Position numbers and translations under genes: made by a program
The notes under the pieces: model-generated
What the model was told of the DNA's origin: nothing
Databases searched by the model: none
The model's input: only the letters and a program-made list of their open reading frames with translations
Shown here: piece by piece, positions 24,375-34,910 of the stretch
Position numbering within the stretch: the stretch's first letter is position 1
Layout: each line of letters begins with the position of its first letter
Origin: Kryptolebias marmoratus
Taxonomy: Eukaryota > Chordata > Actinopteri > Cyprinodontiformes > Rivulidae
NCBI RefSeq assembly: GCF_001649575.2
Contig: NC_051438.1
Coordinates: 5,833,139 to 5,897,138, forward strand
Reading direction: 5' to 3'
DNA: 64,000 bases

Positions 24375-27208
24375 GTCACCGGCCAGTTTATTATTTACAC
24401 GTCTTTGATTGCATGTTGTCACAAATAACTAATCAGCCAATCACATGGCAGCAACTCAGTGCCTTTAGGCATGCAGATGGGGTGAAGGCAGCTTGCTGAA
24501 GTTTAAAGCAGGCAGCAGAAGAAAGTGGGAGAAGAAAGTGTGCTGATAGTGCAGGTCTGTGAACTTGACCTTGATCCACCACACACACCAGTAAAGGTTC
24601 ACACACAGATTTTTCTGACCTGATGTCTCATTCTGCCAGAAGATGCATCGCTGATGAGGTGAATGATACTCAGTTGTCCCTGAGCTTCTCTGCCTCTCCA
24701 TCTATCAACATATTAATTCTGTAAAGTTGGTGAAGATGTAAATAATCATCATGCAGACAGTAAAAAATGTTTTGGTTCAAAACTACTCTGGCTTTTGAAC
24801 ATAGCCTTTCCTCTGGTCCATTTCATCTTTGTCAAACCTTAGTTTAACATGTCCATATGTTCAAATTATTTTCAAACATTTCTTGAGATCCCATCTTTTT
24901 GTCAAGGCCAGTTTCTTTAGTCTATATTTTTTACTCTGGGGAACCAAAGTTCAAAAGCAATAACTAATTTTTATTTCCTTATTTTTTGTACTTTTTTATT
25001 ATTAGTGTCAATTTCAAGTTATTTTAGTGACCTTTGTGTATTTTTTGTTAGTTTTTTTATAACAAAAGGATACAAAAAAAATTGTCAGTGTCTGAAGAAC
25101 TCTGAACTAAAAGATTTAACATTTGTTCTTGTCCAGGTGACAGTTTTTAATTTTTAGGATGAGGTTTTACTTTTAAATCACACACTGTGTCCAAAATATC
25201 TGTTCTGCAAAGATGTTTTAAATGTATTAAATCCTGGCTGTCTGATAATGTTCTCCAGCTGAAAGACAAAAAACGATGGAGGCTCTTATTTGTGCTGTAG
25301 ATAACTTGGTTCTTCAGATAGACCTGGGTTCTGTGGACTCATTGGCTTAATGTAAAAAAACAGCTAAAGATTCATATTTTTAGAGTGGCATTCTGTTTGT
25401 TTATGTTGTTTTAGTTTTTTGTTTTGTGTTTATTTTATGTTGGCTTTTATTATTTTTGCTTTGATTTTACCTTGTGTCTTAAGTTACTTTACTTTGATGT
25501 ACAGTAGCTTGTGACTGTTATAAATAAAATTTACTTATTAAATAATTGGGACATTTTCCTTTTTTTTCTGGAGTTGAGTATTAATGTGTATTCACGTAAT
25601 TATTACCCTTTGGTTGTATGTTCAAATATTTATTTTTTCAAAGTGTTTAACTGTAATTACCTAATTTGATGCTTAAAAGCACCAGGATTGTGAGTGGGGG
25701 GTTAAGTTGGGACCTCCAGAGCCACAACCTGAGTGTGCAGACTCCAAACGTCCCAAAGGTTCAATAAAACAGCGCTCATAAACTGGATATTACTATAGAC
25801 AGTTACTAATTTTGTCACATTAAAGTTCAATTTTTTTCCCCTTCTTGTTACTTTAGCTTTTTTTAATTTCCTTTATTTACTTTTGATTGAATGATTCTGA
25901 ATATTACAGATTTTCATATGAATCTTCCACTAGTTTATCTTGAGTGCTACCCTCCTACAATGTTTGATTGTGCCTTCTCCTCTCTCAGTTGTCTGTAAAG
26001 CATTTGGAAATAAACTTTTTATGATAAACAAATAAACTCTGGCTCTTTGTGAAATCTGGGAGCTTTGAGCCAGTTGAATTATAATTGAAAATGTTTGTCC
26101 TTTCACATTTCCAGCAGTGAAAGGACAGAAAATGGTTTAACTATGAGGGAAACACTTGGTGAGTAAAAAGGGGGAAAATACAGAGCCATAAGCATGGGTC
26201 ACACAGATAGCCTTTAGATGGAGTAAAAACCTCTGGGCGTCCACAGAAGATAGAAGACATATCAACATGGACAGAGAAAATAAAGGAGCTCTGGAAAAAC
26301 AGAGGGTTGTTTGCAGAATCCAATTGAGCTGACACTTTTTCAGCCACATACCATTTTCTGTTGTTTACGGCTTTATGAGTGGCTGACCCTGGCACGCCTG
26401 TGTTTTCATGGCTGTGTGTGTGCAGCTGAGTGGCTAACCTGTGTGTGTTTGCAGACGTGAACGTGATTGAGGCTGATGGATGTTGACAGCTGCGGAGAAT
26501 CACTTTCCTGTTGGTAAAACACCATATTGACCCTGTAGCCCCACCGTAGGAAAAGGTTAGGCATGCTGAAGCCCAGCAGGCAGAGTAGGGTTGACATCAA
26601 ACTGAACACACAACATTACACTTGACCCACAGTGCACCTTGGACACACACCAACACACACCACCCATCAGAAACCAGTCCAAGCAGGACAAGAAAACAGA
26701 TTGGGGCCAATGAAAAGGGGCTCAGGTGAACCCTCCTGCTGTTGGAGGTCTAGACTGTAAAAGTGAAGATTATAATAAGACTAGATCAGCAAAGTGATAA
26801 GACGTAAAACAAAAATCTGGTGTTCTGAAAAACTATTTACTATATGTTCTATGGATGCACAAACACTGTTTTAGATCATTTGGAAAGTTTCTAAAACCCT
26901 TTTTATCATCACTGTTTCATCACTTCATTTAGATTTTTCTTTCACTGACAGCACAACAAAACTGGAATTATTAACATCTAGTCACTAGTCTGAACCCGGG
27001 ACACCTAACTTAATATAGGTAATAAATATGCCTATCTCTGAGGAACTGTATAAAACATGTCGCTTACAGCAGTCAGTGGCTTCCAGCTGGAAGTTTAAAC
27101 AAGCATAACCTGACAGAATGACTTATCAACCACCGTCGGAGGTCACAGGGCAATTGTGTGTGTGTGTGTGGGGGGGGGGTCTGTCATGTTACTAAAATAA
27201 CTATTTAA
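22941..27208. other. No gene; AG and AT/CA microsatellites
   Basis: An (AG)n tract lies at 24206-24229, and a (TA)n tract running into (CA)n at 24299-24373. Other open frames are short, without domains, and often low in complexity. Confidence 0.5.
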
Positions 27209-27339
27209 GGACATTTCATTTCCCATCCAGGAAGCTTTATCAATTCAAAACTGGAGAGTGTGGAGTTCCAAGCTTTAAACTGCATGAGTTGCTCCATTTA
27301 TACAGCTAGTTTCACATGCTGATTAATCTCACTCCCTTA

Positions 27340-27505
27340 GGACTGCAGTAGATCAGTGGTCAGTGACATGGCCTCATAATCCTGAGGCTGTGGGTTCAAG
27401 CCCAGGTTTTGTCAAGAAGAGCATCTGGTATAAAACAATTGCCAGATCTACCGTGAGAGTTTCCTTGCTGTCGTGACCCCTGCAGAAGGGAGCAGCCTAA
27501 AAATA
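27340..27505 (+). mobile_element. tRNA-derived SINE
   Basis: AGTGGTCAGTGACATGGCC resembles a pol III A box and GGGTTCAAGCCC a B box (GGTTCRANNCC). The 3' part has AAGAGCATCTGGTATAAAAC and GTCGTGACCCCTGCAGAAGG, a body common in fish SINEs, and it ends in an A-rich tail. It lies inside the Penelope-like element. Confidence 0.7.
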
Positions 27506-27635
27506 AAAAATTAATCTCCCTCCCCTCCAACCTGAAGGTCATTATGGTGTTTGATTGCCTGGCTCACAACAAAAATGTTTTGTTCACATGCATGGCTGTG
27601 TGAATTAGAGTGAAACTGAATGGGTATCAGGCTTA

Positions 27636-28220
27636 GTGTTCTGGACATTCTTCTCTGCACTGAACTGCAGACACCACTCCGCTCACCGGCCTCTGTCTGA
27701 GAGGCTGGTCCACCCTAAGGACAAAACACCCAAACCAAAACTGAGCGGAGTTGTGTATGCAGTTCAGTGCAGCGAAGAATGTTCAGACCTTTATATTGGA
27801 GAGGCCAAACAACCTCTCCACAGACGCATGGCTCAACACAGGAGATCCACCTCTTCGGGACAGGACTCAGCTGTCCACCTACACCTCAAGGATAAGGGAC
27901 ACTCCTTTGAGGACCAAAATGTTCATATTTTGGACCGAGAAGACAGATGGTTTGAGAGGGGGGTAAAAGAAGCCATCTATGTCAAAAAGGAGAAACCAAC
28001 ATTAAACAGAGGAGGAGGTCTCAGATTTCAGCTTTCAAAAACATATAATGGAGCTTTAGGCCTGATCCCCAGTCAGTTTCACTCCAATCAACACCTGCAC
28101 TCATGTGACAAGAGTGGCCCATCAGTGAGGCAGACAAACAAGGACCCTAATGAGCCTCCATTGTTAGGAGAGCGAGAACAATTTGCAAGCAATCCAGCTT
28201 ACATCACATCTCAGCTTTAA
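27636..28220 (+). pseudogene. GIY-YIG endonuclease domain of Penelope-like ORF (truncated)
   Basis: A 194-codon open frame. Residues about 20-30 (ERLVHPKDKTPK) link RT to endonuclease. Residues about 39-55 (VVYAVQCSEECSDLYIG) hold the paired tyrosines of the GIY-YIG fold (VVY...YIG). The downstream R, H and E residues of the family lie in the LHRRMAQHRR, HSFED and WFERGVKEAIYVK segments. The ATG at 27636 is not the natural start; the true protein would begin upstream with RT, which is absent. Confidence 0.85.
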
Positions 28221-28330
28221 AAGCTCAACTCCACACTCTCTATTTCTGAATTGAGAAAGCTCCTCTGATGAGAAGCGAAACGTCTTCAGTTACAGAATAG
28301 AAGTCCAGTTGTTTTTGTTTTTTAACTTTT

Positions 28331-28854
28331 TTTTTTTAAGTCTTCTCAGATAAACATTGAAATTTTCTCTGTGGCTGTGTCGTCAGTCAATCTAAACTCA
28401 AAGGTTATTAAAAAGTGGTCAGACAGAACAGGATTCTGAGGATACATTACTAAGTGTTTACTCTTTATGCTGTATGTCAGAACCAGATCAAAATGATGAT
28501 GAAGATAATGAGTAGGTTTGGCAGTAATAGTACAGCAGCAGGTGTATAATAACATCAACCTTTCTGAAGTGGTTCAATACATTGCATCGGTCAGTTTGTT
28601 CTCAAATTTAAAGTTTTTTTTCCTAAATTGAGAAATTATATTGTTTTATTTTTAGCAGTATTCCATGTCGATGTAGTCACATTATAACTTAGGCAAAGCT
28701 GGTGTTAAAAACGACAGGCCGTTCATTATGTTTATGTTGATTTTCATTCATCTACAAAATGGAAAATCCTAAGATTTAAAATTCCTGTTTTAAAATCAAA
28801 ACTTGTGGCTTTTTTGAAATGTTCTAATCCCAAATCAGATCCTTATTTGTTAAA
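28331..28854. other. No gene recognised
   Basis: AT-rich sequence downstream of the Penelope end; nothing identifiable. Confidence 0.5.
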
Positions 28855-29175
28855 TAAAGGTCTAGCTGTCCTTGAAGGAATGCATATTGTTTACTGCTTT
28901 TCATGCCAGAGTTTTAAACTAAGATCACCTTATGTTGAAAAATTATGGCTTTGTAGCTTTTTGTTTGACCTTGAAAAGACCTAAACTTTATGTGTGAATT
29001 CATGCAATATCACAAGGTGTCATGTGATGTCTTAGGGTTTAGAGTATGTGCTGTGATTGACTCTCAGCTACTACCAGACCATTTTTTATCTCAGTATCTG
29101 TAAAACTGACTGACTTACAGCTATTTTTGGCAAAAGTTTATTAGCTGTGGCAGCCATCTTGAATTGAATAAATTC
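28855..29175 (+). repeat. Dispersed repeat family R2, copy 1
   Basis: Contains GAGTATGTGCTGTGATTGAC, CTCAGCTACTACCAGACCA, CTCAGTATCTGTAAAACTG and GCAGCCATCTTGAATTGAAT. The same blocks in the same order occur at 62705-62965 and, in part, at 63885-64000. No ORF; class unknown. Confidence 0.75.
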
Positions 29176-30155
29176 CAAAACTTAAAGATGTATATTTAAC
29201 AGTTACCTTCTGAGTATTTTATTGACATTTATTTAGTAGTTCATGATATATTTAGCTCACAAAGAGACAAATGCACACACAGAGATAAAGGGAAAATACA
29301 TTACTGCCCGTTTTTCACAGGCTGGTGATAATTATAACTGATAAACATAAGGCTGTTGTACAGTTCAGTAGGTTTATGTTAAAACCGAATCTTTCCTTAG
29401 AGTTTAGGTTCAAAATTGTAGAAGAGCTTCACCTAACATTTTCTGTTTAAAAGTATAAGTGACGTCAAAACTAACTTTTTACACTTTACAGTTGGCCCTG
29501 TCTCTAAATGTCTAATGTTGTTTTCTTTTTTCTTTGTATATTTTCAGGTAAACAACATTGTTCATCCTCAAGTTCCTGCATCTCTGTTTCATTTGTCTCT
29601 GCCTCATTTCATTCATCCAGTGGTAAGAACATTAATAAGAAGGTCAATCCGGCAAGAACCAACAAGAAAGGTAAAGGAGTGTACTTTGGCAAAACAAATT
29701 AAGTACTGTATACCTGTTCAGTCATGAGTAAAAGAAAGTCAATCCTCTTTCTGCTCTAGGGTTTTACAGATCATGACATGATAAGAAAAGGATCTGGTCT
29801 TTATTAGGCTCCAAAATATTAAAATCTAAGTTCAGGTGTACAAAAACCCAACAGAATTCACCGTGTCATTATTTATTAAACAGAAACAAAGCCAAAATGG
29901 AAAAAACTGCATGTGCAAAACTATTTCCACCACTGATACTTCCACAAAATTTAAGAGTGAAAGTATTATCCAGGTGCTAATCTTCTTGTGGTAAATTTAG
30001 GTGAAGGGATACATTTTTTATAACTTGCTTTTGTGAAACGGAAAACGGGGAATGCTGTGTGAACATTTATATTTCTACTTAGATAACTTGTTTTTGTGAG
30101 ATGGGGAAAGACAACACTTATATTTTTCTGTGTGAATCTTATGTTGTTCTGTGTG
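29176..30155. other. No gene confirmed; short direct repeats near 30.03 kb
   Basis: 29549-29621 lies between an acceptor-like TTTTCAG and a donor-like GTAAGAAC but encodes nothing recognisable. ATAACTTGCTTTTGTGAAAC (about 30020) and ATAACTTGTTTTTGTGAGAT (about 30082) are a diverged direct repeat with a spacing near 62 bp. Confidence 0.4.
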
Positions 30156-30159
30156 CGGA

Positions 30160-30500
30160 CACTTGGGAGTCTGAGAAAGTGGCTGGAAGTAGCAGGAACA
30201 CCTGCGTGGAGGGACTGGCCCTCCCTCTTCGCATGCGGTCTTTGTTTATTCACCTCTATAATACGGGGAAGCACCGACCCCCGGACAGAGTCTGCTGCGG
30301 GTTGTGCGTGAACGCCCAGCTAGTTGATGCTGCTCTGCCCGGACTGTCGGCTCTCCAGTCCAGTGTCAAGGTAAGAGGCGCTTATGTTTTATTAAGTCAG
30401 CATCACAGGGATGTGAAGCATTGAAATGCTGCTTGTTTTGCTGTGTTCTGTGGCGGAATAAAGTTACACAATTATTCTAGCAGAAGCAGTGTGAGTGTGA
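30160..30500 (+). promoter_or_regulatory. CpG-rich segment with TATA-like box, splice donor and AATAAA
   Basis: CpG-dense compared with its surroundings. It has CTATAATACGGGG near 30258, a strong donor (TCAAG before GTAAGAGG) at about 30370 and GGAATAAAG near 30457. It may be an orphan promoter with first exon, or an LTR/leader of a retroelement. No coding assignment is possible. Confidence 0.35.
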
Positions 30501-30544
30501 TTTATTGTGCCAACTTCTTCCGATCCTGTCTAAATATTTCACAA

Positions 30545-30800
30545 AACATTAGGACTAGGAGATCAAGTTAGAGAGGCCAGACTGAGATGGTTTGGACATA
30601 TGTAGAGGAGGGACAGTGGGTATATTGGTAGAAGGATGTTAGAGATGCAGCTGCCAGGAAAAAAGACAAAGAGGAGACATATGGATGCAGTTAGAGAGGA
30701 CATGGAGGTAGTTGGAGTGAGGACAGACGATACAGAAGACAAAGTTAGATGGAGGAGGATGACTCGCTTTGGTGACCCCTGTCGAAAGAAAAAGATTAGT
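30545..30800 (+). pseudogene. RTE-like LINE ORF2 C-terminus
   Basis: The plus frame reads GDQVREARLRWFGHM, a stop, then RRDSGYIGRRMLEMQLPGKK and VREDMEVVGVRTDDTEDKVR with WRRMTRFGDP. This is the conserved end of ORF2 in a widespread animal non-LTR family with RWFGH. A related, more upstream piece is at 46.58-46.83 kb. Confidence 0.8.
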
Positions 30801-31779
30801 GTGAGTACCTCTATAAAAGCATAAGTTTTAAAATTTGAGAAAAAATACATGAGCACTGACTTTAGAGAAGCAACTGTCACTGCCCATCAGACTGTAAAAG
30901 GTTAAAAAGTAATTTCCAAACAATTTGGAAGCTATCAATCTGTAATGAGAACAATAATCACAAGCGGAAAACACTGAAGACAGTTGACAATCTTCCCAGG
31001 AGTGAATGTCCCAGTAAGTTCAAACCAAGGTCACAAAACACAATGCTCAAAGAAGATGTAGCAAACCTAGGAGCTCCATCTCACACTCTATAGGCCTCAA
31101 TTACAGTTAAGAGTAGCACACTCCTTTACCTTTCTTGTTGAGTAGATTATTTTAATACTCTTACCACCTCTGATCAAACCAAATACAATTTGGTACAAGC
31201 CCTGCTTACTTGTGCCAAGAGGTTTGCCAGAATTTCTTTGAGCCCAACCAAACATCTTTCTCCATTTCCTTTCCAAAGAAGAAGCTGAAATCAGTCAACA
31301 TTAGCAGCTCATTAAAGGCTCATTTGTTTACTCCGCATTCACTATTTAAACTAGTGAGGGTAATTGGATAAATATTATTGTTTTGAGACAGTAACTTCCC
31401 TTCTCTTAAAAAATCTCACTTTTTTCTGACTTGTTTTACAAATCAACAATGCTCAGCCGTTAAATAAAATGTTTGTGTCTTGGTTGTTCATTTACTTCAT
31501 ATATATAAAACTTCCATCTCGCCCTATTTGTTCCACATGGGCGGTTTCACTTTCACTTCAAGCTCAGGTCCTCTACCAGAGGCCTGGGAGCTTGAGGGTT
31601 CTCTTTAGTGTCTTAGTTGTTCCTAGGACTGTGTTCTTCTGGACAGAAATCTCTGAGGTTGTTCCTGGGATCTGTTGGATTTGTGCCTAGCAACACCATC
31701 AAACCAGCTACTAATGGAAGGGACCCACCCTAAGTGATTGACTCAAGGCTATACAGTATTGCTCATGATCAGGCATAAC
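30801..31779. other. No gene; perfect IRF-type motif at 31545-31554
   Basis: No credible ORF. GTTTCACTTTCACTT at about 31544-31558 is the reverse complement of tandem GTGAAA, an IRF1/IRF2 (PRD-I-like) site. About two GAAANNGAAA matches are expected by chance in a window this size. Confidence 0.4.
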
Positions 31780-31936
31780 CATGATCAGGCAGTAACCAAG
31801 TGGCTGGAATAGTGTACAGGAACATCTGTACCGAGCGTGGACTGGAAGTCCCACAGTCAAAGTGAGAGACTCCACCAAGGGTGGTGGAGAATGGCAGGGC
31901 TAAGATACTGTGGGACTTCCAGATCCAGCAGTTCAA
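31780..31936 (+). pseudogene. LINE endonuclease-region fragment (restriction-like type)
   Basis: The plus strand encodes ERGLEVPQSK, a stop, then ETPPRVVENGRAKILWDFQI. This matches the C-terminal region leading into the restriction-like endonuclease of certain teleost non-LTR elements, from memory of such sequences. It is cut off by the microsatellite that follows. Confidence 0.5.
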
Positions 31937-31944
31937 CCACAAAA

Positions 31945-32007
<63 letters not shown>

Positions 32008-32014
32008 GTTGGAC
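31937..32014. repeat. Palindromic (AC)n(AT)n(GT)n microsatellite
   Basis: AC repeats, then AT repeats, then GT repeats give a nearly perfect palindrome. Even the flanks pair (CAACCAC on the left, GTGGTTG on the right). Confidence 0.95.
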
Positions 32015-33476
32015 TACTGCCTATCTGAGTCTCCATTGAGATAAATAAATGTTGTTTAAAACAAATATATTTCCTGGTTCTTGTTTCTGGTTCCATTCTC
32101 AGCTGTTTCTGGTCTCATGTTAGCATATGTGTAGTCCTGTGTCCTCAGAGTACTGCTGGAAACAACTAGTTGGGGTCACAACACTTCAAAGTGTCCCATC
32201 GTGGGGCCATGGAGCGAAACAGTGCGCCCAGTGACAGGCTGCAGTGGGTGCGACCACTTTATTTCATGTTGCTGCTTGGTTGTGTTTGCCAGCCTGACTT
32301 AATAACAAGGTTGGTCAGCCATCAGGACCCTGCTGCCCTCCATGTTTCTGTCTCAGAGCCCACCCAAGGCTGCTGTGGCACACGAGTGTGTATGTCCCAG
32401 TTCAAGGTGCTTAATACATCATTCTTTGACCATTGTTGGTGTGTGTGTGTGAGCGACAGCAGCTAAAGTGTGTGGGTGAGGGGTTATTCACCTCAAGCAT
32501 GGAGGCTGTAATTTAAAACAACTAGAGCAAATCCCTCTGCCTGTCTCTCTCTCCCTCTCTCTCTCGTTATTACACACACTAGCTGGCAGCTGATTGGTGG
32601 AGATTACTAAAACATCTTGCCTGTCTCAGCAGTGGCCTGCCAGCCCTCTGACAGCATGTGTGTGTGTTTGCGGGTGTGTGTATTCAGGGTCAGTCATGCC
32701 CCATCACCCAAAATGACCACAGGGAGTATGTCTTTTAACCACTCCTTCTCTCACTTCAGTTCTTCCTGCCCCTCCGTCCTTCCTTCCTCTTTCATCACTT
32801 GTTTTTATCTTCTCTCTTCTCTTCGTCCCATCTTTGACATTTATTTTAAAAAAGAGTACATTTCTGAAGAAAAAAGTGAAATTAGAGTGTATATGAGCTG
32901 CATGTGACAATTGGATGTTTCAAATTGTTTCTTTAAAACAATGAGTCCTTTAGGATTGGTTAACTAGCAAGCTGTTCAGAGGTCAAGCCAGGAGTCTTTC
33001 AAAAACCTTTGTATTAAACCAGTCAAACCAGCATTTAGTTAATAAAATATAAATATATGATATATTTATGATATATTATATTTGCTGCAAATTTGATTCT
33101 GTCAGACTCTGCCTCACCATATGAACTGTACAACACTGCTGGACACTTTTTTGAGTACAAGTATGGCTACAGGTACACAGTATCAAAATCTATTCCTGAT
33201 ACTGGTATCAATATTGGTGCAGCCCTCGATCAATGTAAGTACAGAAGTCTCCAGCTTCCTGTGTGAACCAGCTGAGGTCAGCTGAGATCTTTCTTTAAAG
33301 TCAATCAGGAGTTCCTTGTTTATTGGAAGTACTGGTTTAAGTGAGAACAGCTCTCTGTCAGGTACAGAATATAGATTAAGTTATATTTGTTTATGTTGGT
33401 GAGAAGCAATCATTTTTCAAGTTAACCATTTCAGACAATCAGGTTTGTTTTTAAAGGGCATCTTTATTCCTCTGGA
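32015..33476. other. No gene recognised
   Basis: The 98-codon frame at 32170-32466 has no recognisable domain. 32480-32640, around a CT-rich tract, has balanced composition and could be regulatory; I have no positive evidence. 33020-33080 is very AT-rich. Confidence 0.45.
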
Positions 33477-33484
33477 GTTGTTAT

Positions 33485-34710
33485 TAGGCCTGTCACTATA
33501 ACAATTTTTGCTGGACGATTAATTGTCTCAGAAATTATTGCGATAAACAATAATATCGTTTGGAGGCCGTTTTAAACTAATGGTAATAATATAATAGTGC
33601 AAGTACATCTTCTCAAAGATTAATAAACTTTACTTTCAAAAGAACACTTAACACTGGAACTGGAACAAAAATAAACAAAACAACCAAAAACAAACATAAA
33701 ATGGACTCTCAGTGTCATGAATGTCAGTGTTTTGGGGTTTTGGTTCTTCGTTTGGTGTTTCTTGTTCTTGCTGTTTTGGTTTAGTTGTCTTTTGGATTTC
33801 ATGTCTTGTCACTATTCACCTCCCCAGTACTTTTCCAGTCACGCCCATCTCCACCTGTCAGTAATCATTATCACTCACCTGTGCCCGTTTACCTCATCAT
33901 CCTCAGTCTTTAAAAACCCGTCACTTTTTATCAGTCCTCACTGGGTCATTCCTCTTGTTCATGTCATGCTTGTTGTCTTCCTCTCATTCCATGCCTTGCC
34001 TTTGGATTTTGTTTATTGTTCTTTGCTGCCACATCAGTCTTTTGTTTTTGTTAGTGTTTTACTTTAATAAATTAGTTTTCCTTTTTGAAAAATAAGTCTG
34101 TGTTCTGGGTTCGCCTCCGTCTCCCCGCCTTATGACGCTCAGTCTCTGTTAACAAAGAATGCACTTGAATAAAAACTAAATACAAAAAAAAAGGAAATAA
34201 AACCTACATTCAACCAAACAGTACGGATTATGAAGTTTGTAAACTAAACTGCCCTTCAAAAAGTAATAATAAGTAGTTTTATATAGAGAAGACAGAAAAC
34301 TGCCAGTTTTATAAACAAAAAGTGCAAACTAACAAAAGCACACGACGACAGAAGCACAAATGCGACATACCAGCTCACAAAGGTTCAGCGGTTTGCCTCG
34401 GTCATTTGGTTTGAATCCGAAGTGCTCCCACACCGCTGCTGTTACTTTAAGCTTGAAATCAATTCCATTTCGTTTTTTCCCCCAATATCAAACAGAGTTT
34501 CTTTAGCTTGCTAACTCCTAGCGGGGGCTAATGCTGCAGAGGTACAAGATGATGCGCCTCGGCTGGCTACCTGACGCAATAGGCCACACCCCCCTTACGC
34601 CAAACGGTGTCTTCAGAGAGAGACACAAAGAAATGATAACGCAGATAAATGAAAATTCATTTTAATTTATCGTGCGATTAATTGATTTCTTGTTTATTGC
34701 AACAGGTCTA
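33485..34710. mobile_element. Non-autonomous hAT element (with a solo LTR inside)
   Basis: The left end TAGGCCTGTCACTATAACAA pairs with the inverted right end TAGACCTGTTGCAATAAACA. It is flanked on both sides by the identical 8-bp GTTGTTAT (33477-33484 and 34711-34718), the duplication size of hAT elements. Sub-terminal GACGATTAATTG-type blocks recur inverted at the right (GCGATTAATTGA). Without the LTR and its duplicated 5 bp the element is 796 bp, with no transposase ORF. Confidence 0.92.
33713..34137 (+). mobile_element. Solo LTR nested in the hAT element
   Basis: 425 bp with ends TGTCATGA and TTATGACG, near-perfect inverted repeats, flanked by identical CTCAG (33708-33712 and 34138-34142). 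It has CACGCCCATCTCCACCTG, TTTAAAAACCCG (TATA-like) and TTTAATAAATTAG (poly(A) signal). Same family as 14415-14856. Confidence 0.9.
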
Positions 34711-34737
34711 GTTGTTATTATTGAAATGTTCCTCTAT

Positions 34738-34910
34738 GTCAGTGGTGTCCAACCCTGGTTTTTGAGGGCCACTATTCAGCATATTTTACATGTTTCCTTG
34801 CTCTTCAGCCGATCCTCAAGCTCTACAGAAGCCTTTTAATCACTCATTCATTCAAATCAGGTGTGCAAAGCAGAGACACACCTAAAACATGCAGGATAGT
34901 GAGTAATGAA
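34738..34910. mobile_element. MITE-like element
   Basis: Starts CAGTGGTGTCCAACCCTGG and includes GGGCCACTATTCAGCATATT, paired with the inverted CACCTAAAACATGCAGGATA near the right end. Typical of a short palindromic teleost DNA element; the right terminus is not intact. Confidence 0.6.

Larger units (their letters stand above)
27209..28330 (+). mobile_element. Penelope-like element with GIY-YIG domain and inverted termini
   Basis: The right end (28205-28330) is repeated inverted at the left end (27209-27300: ATTTCATTTCCCATCCAGGA, AGCTTTATCAATTCAAAAC). The internal frame 27636-28220 encodes a GIY-YIG-type endonuclease domain, with VVYAVQCSEECSDLYIGEAK, LHRRMAQHRR and DREDRWFERGVKEAIYVK; in Penelope-like elements this domain nicks target DNA for retrotransposition. 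No RT precedes it, so the copy is 5'-truncated. A SINE sits at about 27340-27505. The family is as seen at 46.96-47.82 kb. Confidence 0.9.

Noticed and set aside
26141..26503. 120-codon minus-strand open frame
   Set aside because: No recognised domain; overlapping shorter frames of equal quality exist in other phases.
29549..29702. Possible exon flanked by TTTTCAG and GTAAGAAC
   Set aside because: The encoded peptide matches nothing and no partner exon is visible; such splice-site pairs occur often by chance.
32170..32466. 98-codon plus frame with a hydrophobic stretch that might be a signal peptide
   Set aside because: Ends in a GT-microsatellite-derived Cys/Val run; no homology recognised.
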